This document shows positions 43,471 to 53,844 of a DNA stretch of 64,000 nucleotides, piece by piece (the first letter of the stretch is position 1; every line of letters starts with the position of its first letter). A model generated the notes under the pieces. The model had not been told where the DNA came from and searched no databases. It saw nothing but the letters and a program-made list of their open reading frames with translations. The stretch is from Polyangium sp. 15x6 (GTDB taxonomy: Bacteria; Myxococcota_A; Polyangia; Polyangiales; Polyangiaceae): positions 1 to 64,000 of the forward strand of contig NZ_JASBQE010000025.1 of NCBI RefSeq assembly GCF_029960785.1, read 5' to 3'. The position numbers were made by a program, and so were the translations under genes.

Positions 43471-44994
43471 TCACCGGCCGATGGCGGCGGGAGGGCTTTC
43501 GGCACCGGCGGCAGCGGTGCCGGTAGGCGGCTCCGACGCTGGGCGCTTCTGTTCGTGCGCCCGCTCTGGGCCGCGGGAGCCCGGCGGAAGAATCTTCCCG
43601 ACCTCGCGGGTATGGGGCGCCGTCCGGACCAGGTCCGGGTCCTCCAGGGCCTCACGCGCGACACGGAGGAACTTCTCGATCATCCGATCCAAAGACTCCC
43701 GCGTCTCCGTCTCCGTCGGCTCGATCAGCATCGCGTCGCGCAGGTGGCCGGGAAAGTACACGCAGCCGGCGCCCACCAGCGTCGGGGGATGCACCCCGTA
43801 GTCAATGAGCCGCTTGGCGAAGTCGAAGGCGCTCACTTGGAGCTCTGCAGTGCTCAGCAGACACTCGTGCATGCACCGGCCGCCGAAGACCGGGGGCAGG
43901 CAGGGTGACAAGCGGGCCTGGACGTAGTTCGCGTTGAGCACAGCGTTCTCGGACACCGTGCGCAGGCCCCGGGGACCAGAGGTCAGGATGTAGCAATAGG
44001 CCCGGATCAAGACACTGACGTGGCCGTAGAACGACTTCATCCGGCCGATCGATTGCGGCCGGTCTTCATCCGGAAAGTATCCGCGCGCATCCCGGCGGAT
44101 CACTGGAATCGGCAGGAAGGGTTCCAGAAACGCCTTGACGCCGCACGGCCCCGAGCCCGGTCCTCCGGACAGGTGCGGGGTCGAGAACGTCTTGTGGGTG
44201 TTGAGCTGGAGGACGTCGAATCCCATGTCGCCGGGCCGGACGATCCCCATCAGCGAGTTCATGTTGGCGCCGTCGTAGACGAGGAGCGAGCCATTTGCAT
44301 GGACGCGCTCCGCGATCTCCCGAATGTTCTTCTCGAAGAGGCCGAAGGTCGAGGGGTTGGTCAGCATCACCGCTGCGACCGAGTCGTCGAGCACGGCCTC
44401 GAGCGCGTCGAGGTCGGTCCATCCCTCCGGGGTGGTCCGGATCATCTTGCAGCGATAGCCCGCCATGGACGCGGACGCGGGATTGGTGCCATGGGCCGAA
44501 TCCTGAATGAGGACCACGTCTCGCTTCATGCCCCGGGACTCGAACCAGGCGCGGACGAGCATGAGCCCCGTGAGCTCGCCGTGCGCTCCGGCCGCGGGCT
44601 GCAGGGTGAAATGGTCCATCCCCGTGAGCTCCGCGAAGTGTTCGGCGAGGTGGAAGAAGAGCTCCCAGAGGCCGGACAGCGTGCTTTCGGGTTGCCTCGG
44701 GTGAGCATGAGCGAAACCCGAAAGGTTTGCCAGGGGCTCGTGGCGCTTGGGGTTGTACTTCATCGTGCAGCTCCCGAGCGGATAGGTGCCATCGTCTACG
44801 CCATAGGCGCGGTGGCCGAGCGCAGTGTAATGGCGGACGAGCTCGACCTCGCTCACCTCGGGCAGCCCGATGGGCTCGGTCCGGAGCGACGCCGCGTCGA
44901 ACCACTGGGAAGGATCGAGCTCCCCGAAATCGGGATCCGAGAGGCCCGCTCCGCTCACGCCCGGGCGGGAAATGTCGAAGATCGTCTGCTTCAT
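43471..44994 (-). CDS. gcvPB: Glycine dehydrogenase (decarboxylating) subunit 2
   Basis: A 507-residue PLP-binding subunit of the two-subunit glycine cleavage P-protein. The PLP lysine is Lys268 in LNTHKTFSTPHLSGGPGSGP. DGTYPLGSCTMKYNPK (68-83) and HGTNPASASMAGY are family hallmarks. With subunit 1 it decarboxylates glycine and passes the aminomethyl group to GcvH. A Pro/Ala/Glu-rich tail of about 40 residues (from about 465) is extra compared with the family. It overlaps gcvPA by four bases (ATGA) and is followed 25 bases later by prdAB. No gcvH, gcvT or lpd gene is in this operon. Confidence 0.92.
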   Translation of the reverse strand: MKQTIFDISRPGVSGAGLSDPDFGELDPSQWFDAASLRTEPIGLPEVSEVELVRHYTALGHRAYGVDDGTYPLGSCTMKYNPKRHEPLANLSGFAHAHPRQPESTLSGLWELFFHLAEHFAELTGMDHFTLQPAAGAHGELTGLMLVRAWFESRGMKRDVVLIQDSAHGTNPASASMAGYRCKMIRTTPEGWTDLDALEAVLDDSVAAVMLTNPSTFGLFEKNIREIAERVHANGSLLVYDGANMNSLMGIVRPGDMGFDVLQLNTHKTFSTPHLSGGPGSGPCGVKAFLEPFLPIPVIRRDARGYFPDEDRPQSIGRMKSFYGHVSVLIRAYCYILTSGPRGLRTVSENAVLNANYVQARLSPCLPPVFGGRCMHECLLSTAELQVSAFDFAKRLIDYGVHPPTLVGAGCVYFPGHLRDAMLIEPTETETRESLDRMIEKFLRVAREALEDPDLVRTAPHTREVGKILPPGSRGPERAHEQKRPASEPPTGTAAAGAESPPAAIGR

Positions 44995-46358
44995 TGCCTC
45001 AGCGCTCCGATCGTCTCCGCGAACATGGCCGCGGCCTCGTCCAGTTCGGCGCGCGCTCTCACCTCGGTGACCGCGACGAGGAGGTTGCCATCCACCTCCC
45101 ATCCGGCGAAAACGCGCCGCTCCAGCATTCGCTCCAGGAACACTTGCACGGGGCAGGGGAGCCGGAGCGCGAATTCGTTGAAGAACGGACCGGTCGCCGC
45201 AGGCTCGACGCCGGCAATGGCGAGCAGCTTCTCGTGAAAGTAACGGGCCTTGGCAGCGCATTGCGCGGCGACCTCCCGGAAGCCCCGCTCGCCGAGGGCT
45301 GCCAGGTAGATGGCGGCGCGCATCGCCTGGTGCGCCTGGTTCGAGCAGATGTTGCTCGTGGCCTTCTCGCGGCTCACCTGCTGCTCGCGCTGCTGCATGA
45401 TGAGCGCGAGGGCTGGCTTGCCATGAATGTCCCGCACCTCCCCGACGAGGCGCCCCGGCATGAATTCGCGCAGGCGCTTCGTGCAGGCGAGCACCCCGAG
45501 CGAGGGGCCTCCGGCCGACAGCGGCAGGCCGAGGGGCTGGCCCTCGCACGTCACGATGTCCGCTCCGAGCTCGCCCGGTGGCTTCAGGAGCGCCAGCATC
45601 ATCGGGTAACACGAGACATTGAGGAGGGCCTCGTGCTGCCGGCAGAGGGCCGCGGCGGCGGGGATCTCCTCCAGGATGCCGAGGGAATTGGGGGTCTGCA
45701 GGAGGAAGGTGGCCGCGGGGCGGCAGAACGACTCCTTCAGCGAGCGCAGATCGAACCGACCCGAGACGGGATCCGCGGCGACGTAGGCCACCTCGACTCC
45801 GCGCCCGCGCATGTAGAGCTCGAGGACCGCCTTCCATTCGGACCAGATGCGCGAGGATGCGAGGACACGCCGCCGGCCCGTGGCTGCGCAGGCCATCCAG
45901 GCTGCCTCGGCCATTGCCGTGGCGCCATCGTAGAGCGAGGAATTGACGACCCGCAGACCCGTGAGCAGCGAGAGCATGCGCTGGTACTCGAAGAGGATCT
46001 GGAGCAGGCCCTGGCTCAGCTCCGGCTGGTACGGGGTGTAAGCCGTGAGCAGTGCCTCGCTGGAGGTGAGGCTGTCGACGACCGCGGGGATGTGGTGCTC
46101 GTAGACTCCGCCGCCAAGGAAGCTCAGGTGGGTCCGGGTCGATGCGTTCCTTCCCGCGAGCTGCCGCAAATGCCTGCCGAGCGCCCATTCGTTATGGGGA
46201 GCAGGCAGGCGAAGCTCTCTGCCGAGGCGCACTTCCTGGGGAATGGCGGAAAAGAGCTCCGCGATGCTCGTGAGCCCGAGGGCCTCCAGCATGGCCTTTC
46301 GGTCGGCCTCTCGGTGGACGTTGTAGCCACAGATGAGCGGCTCGGGATGACTCTCCAT
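44991..46358 (-). CDS. gcvPA: Glycine dehydrogenase (decarboxylating) subunit 1
   Basis: A 455-residue subunit, the N-terminal half of P-protein. [15 protein letters not shown] near 69-83, [38 protein letters not shown] and [15 protein letters not shown] near 340-355 are typical motifs. The start is the ATG at 46358, preceded by CTGGAG. It heads a minus-strand operon gcvPA-gcvPB-prdAB-nitrilase and is divergent from an amino acid ABC transporter operon, with a 266-bp gap containing no obvious repeat or operator. The split P-protein with prdAB downstream suggests glycine oxidation paired with proline reduction. Confidence 0.92.
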   Translation of the reverse strand: MESHPEPLICGYNVHREADRKAMLEALGLTSIAELFSAIPQEVRLGRELRLPAPHNEWALGRHLRQLAGRNASTRTHLSFLGGGVYEHHIPAVVDSLTSSEALLTAYTPYQPELSQGLLQILFEYQRMLSLLTGLRVVNSSLYDGATAMAEAAWMACAATGRRRVLASSRIWSEWKAVLELYMRGRGVEVAYVAADPVSGRFDLRSLKESFCRPAATFLLQTPNSLGILEEIPAAAALCRQHEALLNVSCYPMMLALLKPPGELGADIVTCEGQPLGLPLSAGGPSLGVLACTKRLREFMPGRLVGEVRDIHGKPALALIMQQREQQVSREKATSNICSNQAHQAMRAAIYLAALGERGFREVAAQCAAKARYFHEKLLAIAGVEPAATGPFFNEFALRLPCPVQVFLERMLERRVFAGWEVDGNLLVAVTEVRARAELDEAAAMFAETIGALRQ

Positions 46359-46624
46359 CGTGACGAGCTCCAGAGAGAAGGACGCACTCCGGCTCGAAGC
46401 TGGGGTGGGCCTCCGCGGACCGCAAGACCACGAAGAAGGTCGATGGTTCGCGCGTGCGTTCGCGCTCCCGCTCCGGGGGTCCTGTCGGCTCGGCGCCAAG
46501 GAAGCCTGCGCCCGCCTGGACAACCTGTGCAGCCTCTTCGATCGCCAGCGCGACGAATGGATGGGTTGGGCGAGCCGGCGTCTGGTCCGGTTCGTGCCCG
46601 GATTCATGCCGAGAGAGGACAAGA

Positions 46625-47503
46625 ATGCAGAAGCGATTCGCCTGGACGCTGGCGTTGCTCGCCGCGACGGTGTTGGCCGCTGCAGCGTGCGACAAGAGGG
46701 CTCCGCCCTCGCCCCCCACCCACCCGATCACGAGCGTGAGCGACCTCATGCCCGGGGCGAGGGTTGGCGTGCAGCGGGGCACGACCGGCGCTTTTTATGC
46801 GGAGAACTTGCTCGCGTCGAGGGGCGTCCAGATCGTGACCTTCATCAAGGCTCCCGACATGTACAACGCGCTCGAGGCGGGGCAGATCCAAGCCATCATC
46901 AACGACCTTCCAATCTCCGAAGACGTGGTCGAGAGGAAGCCCGAGCTGAAGATCGTCCAGCGGATCGACAATGGCGAGAAATACGCATTCGCCGTCAACA
47001 AGGAAAACCCCGCGCTCCTCCACGGCATCGACCAGGCGCTCGAGAACCTCTTCGCCGATGGCACCTACAAGGCGATCTTCACCAAGTATTTCCCCGGGCA
47101 GTCGCTCCCGTCTCATGTGGAGGAGGCGACGGCCGTGCCCTTCTCCGCCTGCCCCTCGCTGTCGACGGTCCAGCCGAGGACGCTGACGGTCGGATCGGAC
47201 ATCCCCTATCCGCCCTTCGAGTTTTTCACCGAGAACGGCGAAACGACGGGATTCGATGTCGAGCTCATCGAAGCCATCGCCAAGGAGCTATGCCTTACCC
47301 CGAAGTGGGTCAACTCGAACTTCGACACCATTTTCACGAGCCTCTCGGCGGGCAGGTTCGACGTGGTCGCCGCGGCCGTGACCGGGTACGCCCCGGAGGG
47401 GTCTCCCTCGTACGCCACGGTGAAGGCCCGGCAGAAGATCGTGTCGTTCACGAAGCCCTATTATTCGGCCCTGCAGTCGCTGACGGTGAAGGCGAGTGGT
47501 TGA
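46625..47503 (+). CDS. Amino acid ABC transporter substrate-binding lipoprotein, apparently circularly permuted
   Basis: A 292-residue lipoprotein (lipobox Cys22) of the SBP_bac_3 family. Its domain order is reversed. Residues 37-158 ([18 protein letters not shown].. to ..[17 protein letters not shown]) match what is normally the second half, ending at the usual C-terminus. Residues 186-290 ([19 protein letters not shown].., SFTKPYY) match what is normally the first half. A linker of about 27 residues joins them. The protein should still fold into two lobes and bind a polar amino acid. Alternatively it is the middle of a decayed tandem duplication. It is followed directly by its permease gene. 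Confidence 0.85.
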   Translation: MQKRFAWTLALLAATVLAAAACDKRAPPSPPTHPITSVSDLMPGARVGVQRGTTGAFYAENLLASRGVQIVTFIKAPDMYNALEAGQIQAIINDLPISEDVVERKPELKIVQRIDNGEKYAFAVNKENPALLHGIDQALENLFADGTYKAIFTKYFPGQSLPSHVEEATAVPFSACPSLSTVQPRTLTVGSDIPYPPFEFFTENGETTGFDVELIEAIAKELCLTPKWVNSNFDTIFTSLSAGRFDVVAAAVTGYAPEGSPSYATVKARQKIVSFTKPYYSALQSLTVKASG

Positions 47504-48583
47504 GTGCGCATGAACCGGATACCAGCGCCGCGTCCGATTCGAGGGTTCGTCGCGCTCCGCGAGGGGAGCCGGCCCCTCGGGGTGGTGAGCGCCGTCGTCG
47601 GGGGGCTCGCGCTCGCGGTCGTGCTGGGCGGCACCACGTCCGTGCTGGCCGAATACGGGATCCGCCGCGAGGACCGGATCGCGGCGGCGCTGCAATCGCG
47701 CGAGCTTTTCACGCTCCTCGTGTTCGGGAGCCTGCTCGGCGCGGGCGCCACGGCGCTCGGCTTCGGGACCTACCGGCGAATGCCGACCCGGGTGTCGCGG
47801 GAGGAGGCGATCGCCGGGGCGGTGCTTGGCCTTCAGGCCGCCATTGGCGGCCTCGCCCTGCTCTGGTTCATCCAGGGCGACATGGAGAGGTTCGCCAGGA
47901 ACTTCTTGAGCTTCGAGCAGATCGTGCCGCAATACGAGGCCTTCCTGAACGGAGCCAGAAACACGCTCGTCCTGGCCGGCGCGGGCGAGTTCTTCGGGGT
48001 GATCCTCGGCCTTGTCCTCTCGGTGTTCACGATTTCAAAACGAGCGGTCGTACGGGCCCCGGTGCGCGTGTACATCAACCTCTTTCGAGGGACGCCGCTC
48101 CTGCTCCAGCTCTCTCTGATCTATTTCGGCCTGGCCCTCGGGCTCGGCGTGAACATGTCCGCCTACACGGCCGCCATCCTGGCCTTCTCCCTCAACACCG
48201 GCGCATACTCCGCGGAGGTGTTCCGGGCGGGGATCCAGTCGATCGAGCGCGGCCAGATGGAAGCGGCCCGGGGGCTCGGGCTCGGCTACATGCAATCGAT
48301 GCGGTACGTCATCGTGCCCCAGGCCGTGCGGCGGGTCATCCCGCCCCTCATGAACGAGTTCGTCATCTTGATCAAAGACACCTCGCTCATCGCCTTTCTG
48401 GGGCTCTCGTACGCGCAGCGCGACCTGTTCACCGTCGGCTCGCAGGGCTACTCGCAGTTCTTCAACGCGACGTTTTATGTTGCCTCCGGGCTCGGCTATC
48501 TCGTTGTCACGCTGCCCCTGATCAGGCTGGTGACCTGGGTCGAGAAGCGGCTGCGGAGCGGTCTTTTGGGGGCCGTGGCATGA
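47504..48583 (+). CDS. Amino acid ABC transporter permease (HisM/GlnP type)
   Basis: A 359-residue permease. An unusual N-terminal region of about 150 residues contains two or three hydrophobic segments ([54 protein letters not shown]) before the canonical domain. The domain then starts at [15 protein letters not shown], includes [13 protein letters not shown], and has the ATPase-contacting EAA loop ([26 protein letters not shown], read in pieces). A GTG at 47504 follows the binding protein's stop codon directly; an ATG at 47510 is an alternative start. Its stop overlaps the ATPase start (ATGA). Confidence 0.9.
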   Translation: MRMNRIPAPRPIRGFVALREGSRPLGVVSAVVGGLALAVVLGGTTSVLAEYGIRREDRIAAALQSRELFTLLVFGSLLGAGATALGFGTYRRMPTRVSREEAIAGAVLGLQAAIGGLALLWFIQGDMERFARNFLSFEQIVPQYEAFLNGARNTLVLAGAGEFFGVILGLVLSVFTISKRAVVRAPVRVYINLFRGTPLLLQLSLIYFGLALGLGVNMSAYTAAILAFSLNTGAYSAEVFRAGIQSIERGQMEAARGLGLGYMQSMRYVIVPQAVRRVIPPLMNEFVILIKDTSLIAFLGLSYAQRDLFTVGSQGYSQFFNATFYVASGLGYLVVTLPLIRLVTWVEKRLRSGLLGAVA

Positions 48584-49362
48584 GCCGCGAAGCCAATGCG
48601 CTTGGGTGGCCGGCGGGCCCGGTCCCGGCGGGCGCGCCGCTCATCCGGCTGGAGGCCATTCACAAGTGGTTTGGCAATCTGCACGTGCTCAAGGGAATCG
48701 ATCTCGACCTTGCGTCCGGCCATGTCTTGGTGGTGATTGGCACCTCGGGTTCGGGCAAATCCACGCTGCTGCGCTGCATCGACATGCTCGAAGAGCCGAC
48801 GTCCGGGCACGTCTGGTTCAAGGGCCGTGACATCACCGACGTTCGGGTGAACCTGAACGAGGTGCGAACGCACATGGGAATCGTGTTCCAGGCGTTCAAC
48901 CTCTTTCCTCACAAGACCGCGCTGGGGAACATCACCCTTGCCCTGGAAAAGGTGCTGCACATGCCCAGGGACCAGGCCAGGGAGCGGGCCAGGGCGGAGC
49001 TCGAGCACGTGGGGCTCGGCCAGAAGGCCCTGAGCCATCCAGGGCAGCTCTCCGGGGGCGAGCAGCAGCGGGTGGCGATCGCACGAGCCCTGGCCATGCG
49101 CCCGGACCTGATTCTGTTCGACGAGGTCACCTCGGCGCTCGATCCGAAGCTGGTGGCCGAGGTGCTCGCCGTGATGCAGCGGCTCGCATCGGAGGGGACG
49201 ACCATGGTCGTGGTGACCCACGAAATGGGGTTCGCGCGGGAGGTCGGGACCCACCTCGTGTTCATGGACGAGGGCGTCATCGTGGAGCAGGGTGAGCCGA
49301 AAGCCGTCTTCGACAATCCCCAGCACGAGCAGACGCGGCGGTTTCTCTCTTCGGTGCTCTGA
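48580..49362 (+). CDS. Amino acid ABC transporter ATP-binding protein
   Basis: A 260-residue ATPase of the polar amino acid uptake family (GlnQ/HisP type). Walker A is GTSGSGKST, the Q-loop is in [12 protein letters not shown], the signature motif [16 protein letters not shown], Walker [14 protein letters not shown] and the switch His in VVTHEMGFA. An N-terminal extension of about 20 residues precedes the domain. It completes a binding protein-permease-ATPase operon that is divergent from gcvPA, so its cargo is likely an amino acid used by the glycine/proline operon. Confidence 0.94.
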   Translation: MSREANALGWPAGPVPAGAPLIRLEAIHKWFGNLHVLKGIDLDLASGHVLVVIGTSGSGKSTLLRCIDMLEEPTSGHVWFKGRDITDVRVNLNEVRTHMGIVFQAFNLFPHKTALGNITLALEKVLHMPRDQARERARAELEHVGLGQKALSHPGQLSGGEQQRVAIARALAMRPDLILFDEVTSALDPKLVAEVLAVMQRLASEGTTMVVVTHEMGFAREVGTHLVFMDEGVIVEQGEPKAVFDNPQHEQTRRFLSSVL

Positions 49363-49409
49363 CGCCGTGACGGCTGTCGATCGGCGGAAGGCAACCCCAT
49401 TCGAGCTCC

Positions 49410-49775
49410 GTGACTCCCGAGACACGCCGCCTCACGACCCAAGTCGATGTCTTCTCCAGCGTCCTCAGCCACGTGACGCAGCCAATCCCTGCGGCGGACG
49501 AGCTCCTCGTGGTCCCCGTTCACTACTGGTACGCGGCCTCTTTCACGCGGAAACGTGGACTTCGCCTCTGGAAGGCGCCGTGGGGACGGCTCTCGGGGCT
49601 CATCTGGGGCGGTGCGGGCGCGCGCCTCGTGGCGAATCTCCTCCTTGGCTTCGTCCCGGGTGTCGGCGTTTTTTCCAATGCGATCACCGCCGTGGTCATG
49701 ACCGAAGCACTGGGCCGTTACCTCGACAGGAAGCTCGACGCCGCGGAGGCCAAGGTCCAGCGCCGAGCGTCATGA
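49410..49775 (+). CDS. Small DUF697-like membrane protein
   Basis: A 121-residue protein. IPAADELLVVPVHYWYAASFTRKRG matches the P-x-x-D...P-x-x...M region of DUF697-type proteins, and LIWGGAGARLVANLLLGFVPGVGVFSNAITAVVMTEALGRYLD (read in pieces) is the glycine-rich hydrophobic hairpin of that family. It starts at a GTG. No GTPase partner is adjacent. The function is unknown. It is convergent with the PEP synthase gene, 13 bases away. Confidence 0.65.
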   Translation: MTPETRRLTTQVDVFSSVLSHVTQPIPAADELLVVPVHYWYAASFTRKRGLRLWKAPWGRLSGLIWGGAGARLVANLLLGFVPGVGVFSNAITAVVMTEALGRYLDRKLDAAEAKVQRRAS

Positions 49776-49788
49776 CGAGGCTCGAGGC

Positions 49789-52065
49789 TCAAGGCCGCCG
49801 CGCCGCCTCGAGCAGCAGGCGCCGCTCGGCCGCGGCAATCGCCCGCCGTGCAGCCGGCTCCGCGTCGGGGTTGACCGAGATCGATGTGATACCGAGCCGC
49901 ACCAGGTGCTCGGCAAACTCGGGCCGATTCGACGGTGCCTGGCCGCACAACGAGGAGGTGATTCCGACCTTCTGGCACGCGCGGACGATCCGCTTGATCG
50001 CGTCGAGCACGGCTGCGTCGGATTCGTCGAAGAGCTCGGCGCACAACCCGGAATCCCGATCCACGCCCAGCATGAGCTGGGTCAGGTCGTTCGAACCAAT
50101 GGATACACCGTCGATGCCCATGCGCGCATACGTAGGGATCCAGTACGCCACCGAGGGGACCTCGGCCATGACCCATCGCCAAAGACCTCGCTGGCGGCCG
50201 AGCGCGCTTCGATCGACCATCTCGAGGCACGCTTCCAGTTCCCAGCGCGTCCGCACGAACGGGATCATCAGGTGCAAGTTCGGCGTCTCCTCACGGACCC
50301 GGGCGAGAACGTCGAGCTCGAGGGTGAACAGCTCGGGCTCTCGCACGTAGCGATAGCAGCCGCGATATCCGATCATCGGATTTTCCTCGATGGGCTCGAA
50401 CCGCTCGCCTCCTTTCAGCCCGCGGAACTCGTTCGTCCGGAAATCGTAGGTCCGATAGATGACCGGTCGGGGGTGAAAGGCGCGGGTGATGCGGAGCAGC
50501 GAGGCCGACATGCGCTGGATGAAGTCGTCGCGGCCGCCGGACGCGAGCAGCTCTTTCGGGTGCACCCCGGCGAGCGCGTCGAGCAGCATGAACTCGGCCC
50601 GGAGCAGCCCCACGCCGTCCACCGGCAGCGCGGCGACCTCTTCGGCGCGGTCTGCAATCGCCAGGTTGACGTAAAGGCGCGTGCCGAGAACGGCCGGCGA
50701 AGGCGCACCCGACGGCCCAGCAGAGGGGGCCGCCCCAGGCCCTGGAGTGGCCGCCCTGGGCTTTTCGACCGCGGGGGCGGGGCCAGCGAGCACCTGGCCG
50801 CGCGCCCCGTCCACGGTGACGAGCTCGCCGTCCCGGAGCTGGTGGGTCGCCGAGCGTGCGCCGACCACGCATGGGATACGCAACTCGCGGCTGACGATCG
50901 CGGCATGGCAGGTCATTCCGCCGCTGTCGGTCACGAGCGCCGCCGCGCGTCGGATCGTAGGCACCCAGTCAGGTGAAGTCATCGGCGCCACGAGCACTTC
51001 GCCCGCCTCGAGCCTCTGCCCTTCGCCCGGCGAGCGCAGTACGCGCACTCGACCCGACGCAACGCCCGGCGAGGCGCCGAGGCCGGAGACGAGCACCGCT
51101 CCTCGCTCCGGCGGCGCGCCGATCGTCGTGATGGGGCGGCTCTGTACGAGATAGAAGGCGCCGCCCTGCTCGGCCCATTCGATGTCCTGGGGCGCACCGT
51201 AATGATCCTCGACCTGCATTGCCAGGCGCACCAGCGCGAGGATTTCCTCGTCTCGGAGCACTCTGCGGCCCCCCTCCTCCTCCGAGAGGTCCACGCGTCG
51301 CTCCACGCCGTCTGGGCCGCGGATCACCTTGAACGCCTTGTGCCCCACGCGGGCCTCGAGCAGCCGGGGGCCGCGCTTCGACACGGTGTACGTGTCCGGC
51401 TCGACCTGACCACCGACCACGACTTCTCCGAGGCCAAACGCCGCTTCTACGACGATGCGCGAGGTATCCGCCGTCGCCGGGTCCGCGGTGAAGATCACGC
51501 CCGAGCGATCGGAGCTCACCATTCGTTGCACGACGACCGCCAAAGCGGGCTCGTCTCCGAGTTGCTCGGTCTTCCGATAAGCAACCACGCGCTCGCCGTA
51601 CGCGGACGCCCAGCAGTCGCGCACGCGTTCGAGCAGCGCCTGCTGCCCAACGACGTGCGTGTACGTTTCGTGCATTCCGGCAAACGAGGTCGTGGCCGTG
51701 TCCTCCGCGGTGGCGGACGAGCGCACCGCCACAGCGGGGGAGGGGCCGAGCTTTTGGTAGGCATCGACGATCTCCGCCTCTATGTCGGCCGGGATCGCTG
51801 CTGCGCGGACGAGGCGCTTCATCTCGGCGCTCGTCGCGCGCAGAGCGGCCGCGTTGTCCGGGTCGAGCCCCGCCAAACGCTCGGCGAGCTGCTGCCGTAT
51901 GCCCGCGGCGTCCATCGAGGAGAGGAACGCGTCCGCAGTAATGACGAAGCCGGGAGGCACAGGCAGACCCGCGCGCGTGAGCTCACCCAGGTTTGCCCCT
52001 TTTCCACCAGCCGACGCGATGTCCCCGCGCGACAGTTTTTCGAACCAGATCACGTGCGCGACCAT
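49789..52065 (-). CDS. ppsA: Phosphoenolpyruvate synthase (pyruvate, water dikinase)
   Basis: A 758-residue PEP synthase converting pyruvate and ATP to PEP, AMP and phosphate. The N-terminal nucleotide-binding domain includes [10 protein letters not shown] (20-29) and [18 protein letters not shown] (113-130). The swivelling phosphohistidine is His387 in [11 protein letters not shown]. The C-terminal PEP/pyruvate barrel has [15 protein letters not shown] and the catalytic Cys in SLCGQAPS. An Ala/Pro/Gly-rich linker of about 30 residues near 432-460 is an insertion. A strong GGGGAGG site precedes the ATG. It is divergent from the hydrogenase operon, suggesting shared control. Confidence 0.93.
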   Translation of the reverse strand: MVAHVIWFEKLSRGDIASAGGKGANLGELTRAGLPVPPGFVITADAFLSSMDAAGIRQQLAERLAGLDPDNAAALRATSAEMKRLVRAAAIPADIEAEIVDAYQKLGPSPAVAVRSSATAEDTATTSFAGMHETYTHVVGQQALLERVRDCWASAYGERVVAYRKTEQLGDEPALAVVVQRMVSSDRSGVIFTADPATADTSRIVVEAAFGLGEVVVGGQVEPDTYTVSKRGPRLLEARVGHKAFKVIRGPDGVERRVDLSEEEGGRRVLRDEEILALVRLAMQVEDHYGAPQDIEWAEQGGAFYLVQSRPITTIGAPPERGAVLVSGLGASPGVASGRVRVLRSPGEGQRLEAGEVLVAPMTSPDWVPTIRRAAALVTDSGGMTCHAAIVSRELRIPCVVGARSATHQLRDGELVTVDGARGQVLAGPAPAVEKPRAATPGPGAAPSAGPSGAPSPAVLGTRLYVNLAIADRAEEVAALPVDGVGLLRAEFMLLDALAGVHPKELLASGGRDDFIQRMSASLLRITRAFHPRPVIYRTYDFRTNEFRGLKGGERFEPIEENPMIGYRGCYRYVREPELFTLELDVLARVREETPNLHLMIPFVRTRWELEACLEMVDRSALGRQRGLWRWVMAEVPSVAYWIPTYARMGIDGVSIGSNDLTQLMLGVDRDSGLCAELFDESDAAVLDAIKRIVRACQKVGITSSLCGQAPSNRPEFAEHLVRLGITSISVNPDAEPAARRAIAAAERRLLLEAARRP

Positions 52066-52092
52066 GGTCACCTCCCCCTGGGCTCGCGGCGC

Positions 52093-52110
52093 TTGCCGGC
52101 GTGCCGGCAA
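52093..52110. promoter_or_regulatory. Perfect palindrome between ppsA and hydrogenase operon
   Basis: TTGCCGGC-GT-GCCGGCAA is a perfect 8-bp inverted repeat with a 2-bp spacer, 28 bases upstream of ppsA and 82 bases upstream of the hydrogenase operon. Its position in a 126-bp divergent promoter region fits an operator for one regulator of both units. The regulator is not identified; it does not match the FNR consensus. Confidence 0.5.
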
Positions 52111-52191
52111 AATCCACGCCTCCCCTAGTCTAGCAACGCGAGGCATCCCCCTTGCCGCTGTCGGTCTTACGCCTTTTGAAACCACTGCTGT

Positions 52192-53367
52192 ATGCCAACG
52201 CCCCATGCCGCCCCCGCACCCCTTGCGCCTGACCCCGCAAGATCGGCTGCACGCTTGCCCGTCGTCCTCGCAGCAGCCGATCTGGACGCCCTGGTCCAGG
52301 CGCTCGCTGGGCGCGGCTACCGCGTGCTCGGGCCCGTAGCGCGTGACGGCGCAATCGTGATCGACGATGTGCGGCGCGCCGCGGACCTGCCGATCGGCCT
52401 CGAAGACGTCCAGGGACCAGGCCGCTATCGCCTCGAGCGCCGCGAGCATGGCGCCTTTTTTGCGTTCACCGTCGGTCCGCATTCCTGGAAGCAAACCTTC
52501 CATGTACCGGTCGAGCGCTTGTTCCAGATTCGTCGGCACAAGGAGGGGTTTTCCGTCATCCCGGACGAGGCGCCGCGCCAGCGCATCGCCCTGCTCGGCG
52601 CCCGCGCCTGCGAGATCCACGCGATCGCAATCCAGGACCGGATCCTCATCCACGGCGAGCACCCCGATCCCCGTTATGCTGCACGTAGAAGCGACGTCTT
52701 CGTGGTCGCGGTGAACTGCATGCGCGCAGGAGGTACATGTTTTTGCGCCTCCATGGGGACCGGCCCGCGTGCCGAGCGGGGGTTCGATCTCGCTCTCACC
52801 GAGCTCGTCGAGCCGGGCGACCACCGCTTTCTCGTCGAAATCGGAAGCGACGACGGGGCCGCCGTCGCCGCGGAGTTGCCCGTTCGTCCGGCCAATCCAG
52901 AAGAGATCGGTGCAGCAGCCTCCGTCTCCGAGCGTACTGCCGCGGCCATGGGTCGCCGTCTCGACACGAGCGGGCTCAAGGAGCGTCTCCAGAAAAACCT
53001 GGAGCACCCGCGCTGGGACGACGTCGCGACGCGCTGCCTGGCCTGCGGCAATTGCACGATGGTCTGCCCCACCTGCTTCTGTACAGAATTCGAGGACACG
53101 ACCGATCTCGCGGGCGAGACCGCCGAGCGCACGAAGCGCTGGGAGTCGTGCTTCACGCTCGGCTTTTCCCATGTGCACGGCGGATCCGTGCGCAGCTCGA
53201 TCAAAGCGCGTTATCGTCAATGGCTGACCCATAAGCTCGCCGGTTGGCATGACCAGTTCGGAACCTCCGGCTGCGTAGGCTGCGGGCGCTGTATCACCTG
53301 GTGTCCCGTGGGGATCGACATTACGGAAGAGGCTGCCGCCGTCGGGCTGCCGGAAAAGGACGGCTGA
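52192..53367 (+). CDS. hydB: Hydrogenase beta subunit, 4Fe-4S protein (group 3b type)
   Basis: A 391-residue iron-sulphur subunit that carries electrons between the [NiFe] dimer and the flavin subunit in NAD(P)-linked sulfhydrogenase-type enzymes. Two ferredoxin-like clusters are visible: [16 protein letters not shown] near 284-299 and [16 protein letters not shown] near 362-377. The middle of the protein has [13 protein letters not shown] and a [19 protein letters not shown] block typical of this subunit. No clear Shine-Dalgarno precedes the ATG. It is the first gene of an operon running to the right edge of the window. Confidence 0.9.
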   Translation: MPTPHAAPAPLAPDPARSAARLPVVLAAADLDALVQALAGRGYRVLGPVARDGAIVIDDVRRAADLPIGLEDVQGPGRYRLERREHGAFFAFTVGPHSWKQTFHVPVERLFQIRRHKEGFSVIPDEAPRQRIALLGARACEIHAIAIQDRILIHGEHPDPRYAARRSDVFVVAVNCMRAGGTCFCASMGTGPRAERGFDLALTELVEPGDHRFLVEIGSDDGAAVAAELPVRPANPEEIGAAASVSERTAAAMGRRLDTSGLKERLQKNLEHPRWDDVATRCLACGNCTMVCPTCFCTEFEDTTDLAGETAERTKRWESCFTLGFSHVHGGSVRSSIKARYRQWLTHKLAGWHDQFGTSGCVGCGRCITWCPVGIDITEEAAAVGLPEKDG

Positions 53368-53376
53368 ACGAGGAGC

Positions 53377-53844
53377 ATGGAGAAGGAATCCCTCGCCCGA
53401 TCGATCGCGCAGCATTCCCTCGTCGCCGGCATGTCCGATGAGCACGTCGACTTCCTGAGCGGCTGCGTCAGGAACGTCCGCCTCGACGAGGGCCAGTTAC
53501 TCTTCCGCGAGGGCCAGCGCGCCGATGAGCTTTACCTCATTCGCTCCGGAAAAATCGCCCTCGAGATCCACGATGGCGCCCGTGGAACCATCGTGGTCGA
53601 GACCGTCGGCGGGGGTGACGCGCTCGGCTGGTCGACGCTCTTTCCACCCTATCGGTGGGGGCTCGATGCGCGCGGAATCCATCTGGCGCACCTCTTCGCG
53701 ATCGATGGCGCCTGCCTGCGCGCCAAGCTCGAGGCCGACCACGGCTTCGGGTACGCCTTCACCCGACGGCTTTTGAACGAGGTCCACAGCCGCCTGCAGC
53801 GGGCGCGGCTGCAAACGCTCGACGTCTATCGGGCCAGGCCATGA
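53377..53844 (+). CDS. Cyclic nucleotide-binding domain protein in hydrogenase operon
   Basis: A 155-residue single cNMP-binding domain of the Crp/Fnr fold without a DNA-binding domain. LRADEGQLLF-type strands, [19 protein letters not shown] and a [17 protein letters not shown] hinge are seen. The arginine of the cAMP phosphate-binding cassette is not obvious, so it may bind another ligand or none. It lies between the beta and gamma subunit genes, 9 bases after the first and overlapping the second by four bases, so it probably associates with or regulates the hydrogenase. Confidence 0.85.
   Translation: MEKESLARSIAQHSLVAGMSDEHVDFLSGCVRNVRLDEGQLLFREGQRADELYLIRSGKIALEIHDGARGTIVVETVGGGDALGWSTLFPPYRWGLDARGIHLAHLFAIDGACLRAKLEADHGFGYAFTRRLLNEVHSRLQRARLQTLDVYRARP

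Noticed and set aside
46360-49362. A 1000-residue open frame ending in the ATPase
   Set aside because: Only the last 260 residues are real; the rest is out of frame with the binding protein and permease genes and is Arg/Ala-rich shadow sequence.
52066-53445. Long N-terminal extension of PEP synthase
   Set aside because: The extension runs antisense to the hydrogenase beta gene. The ATG at 52065 has a strong ribosome site and begins the conserved domain.
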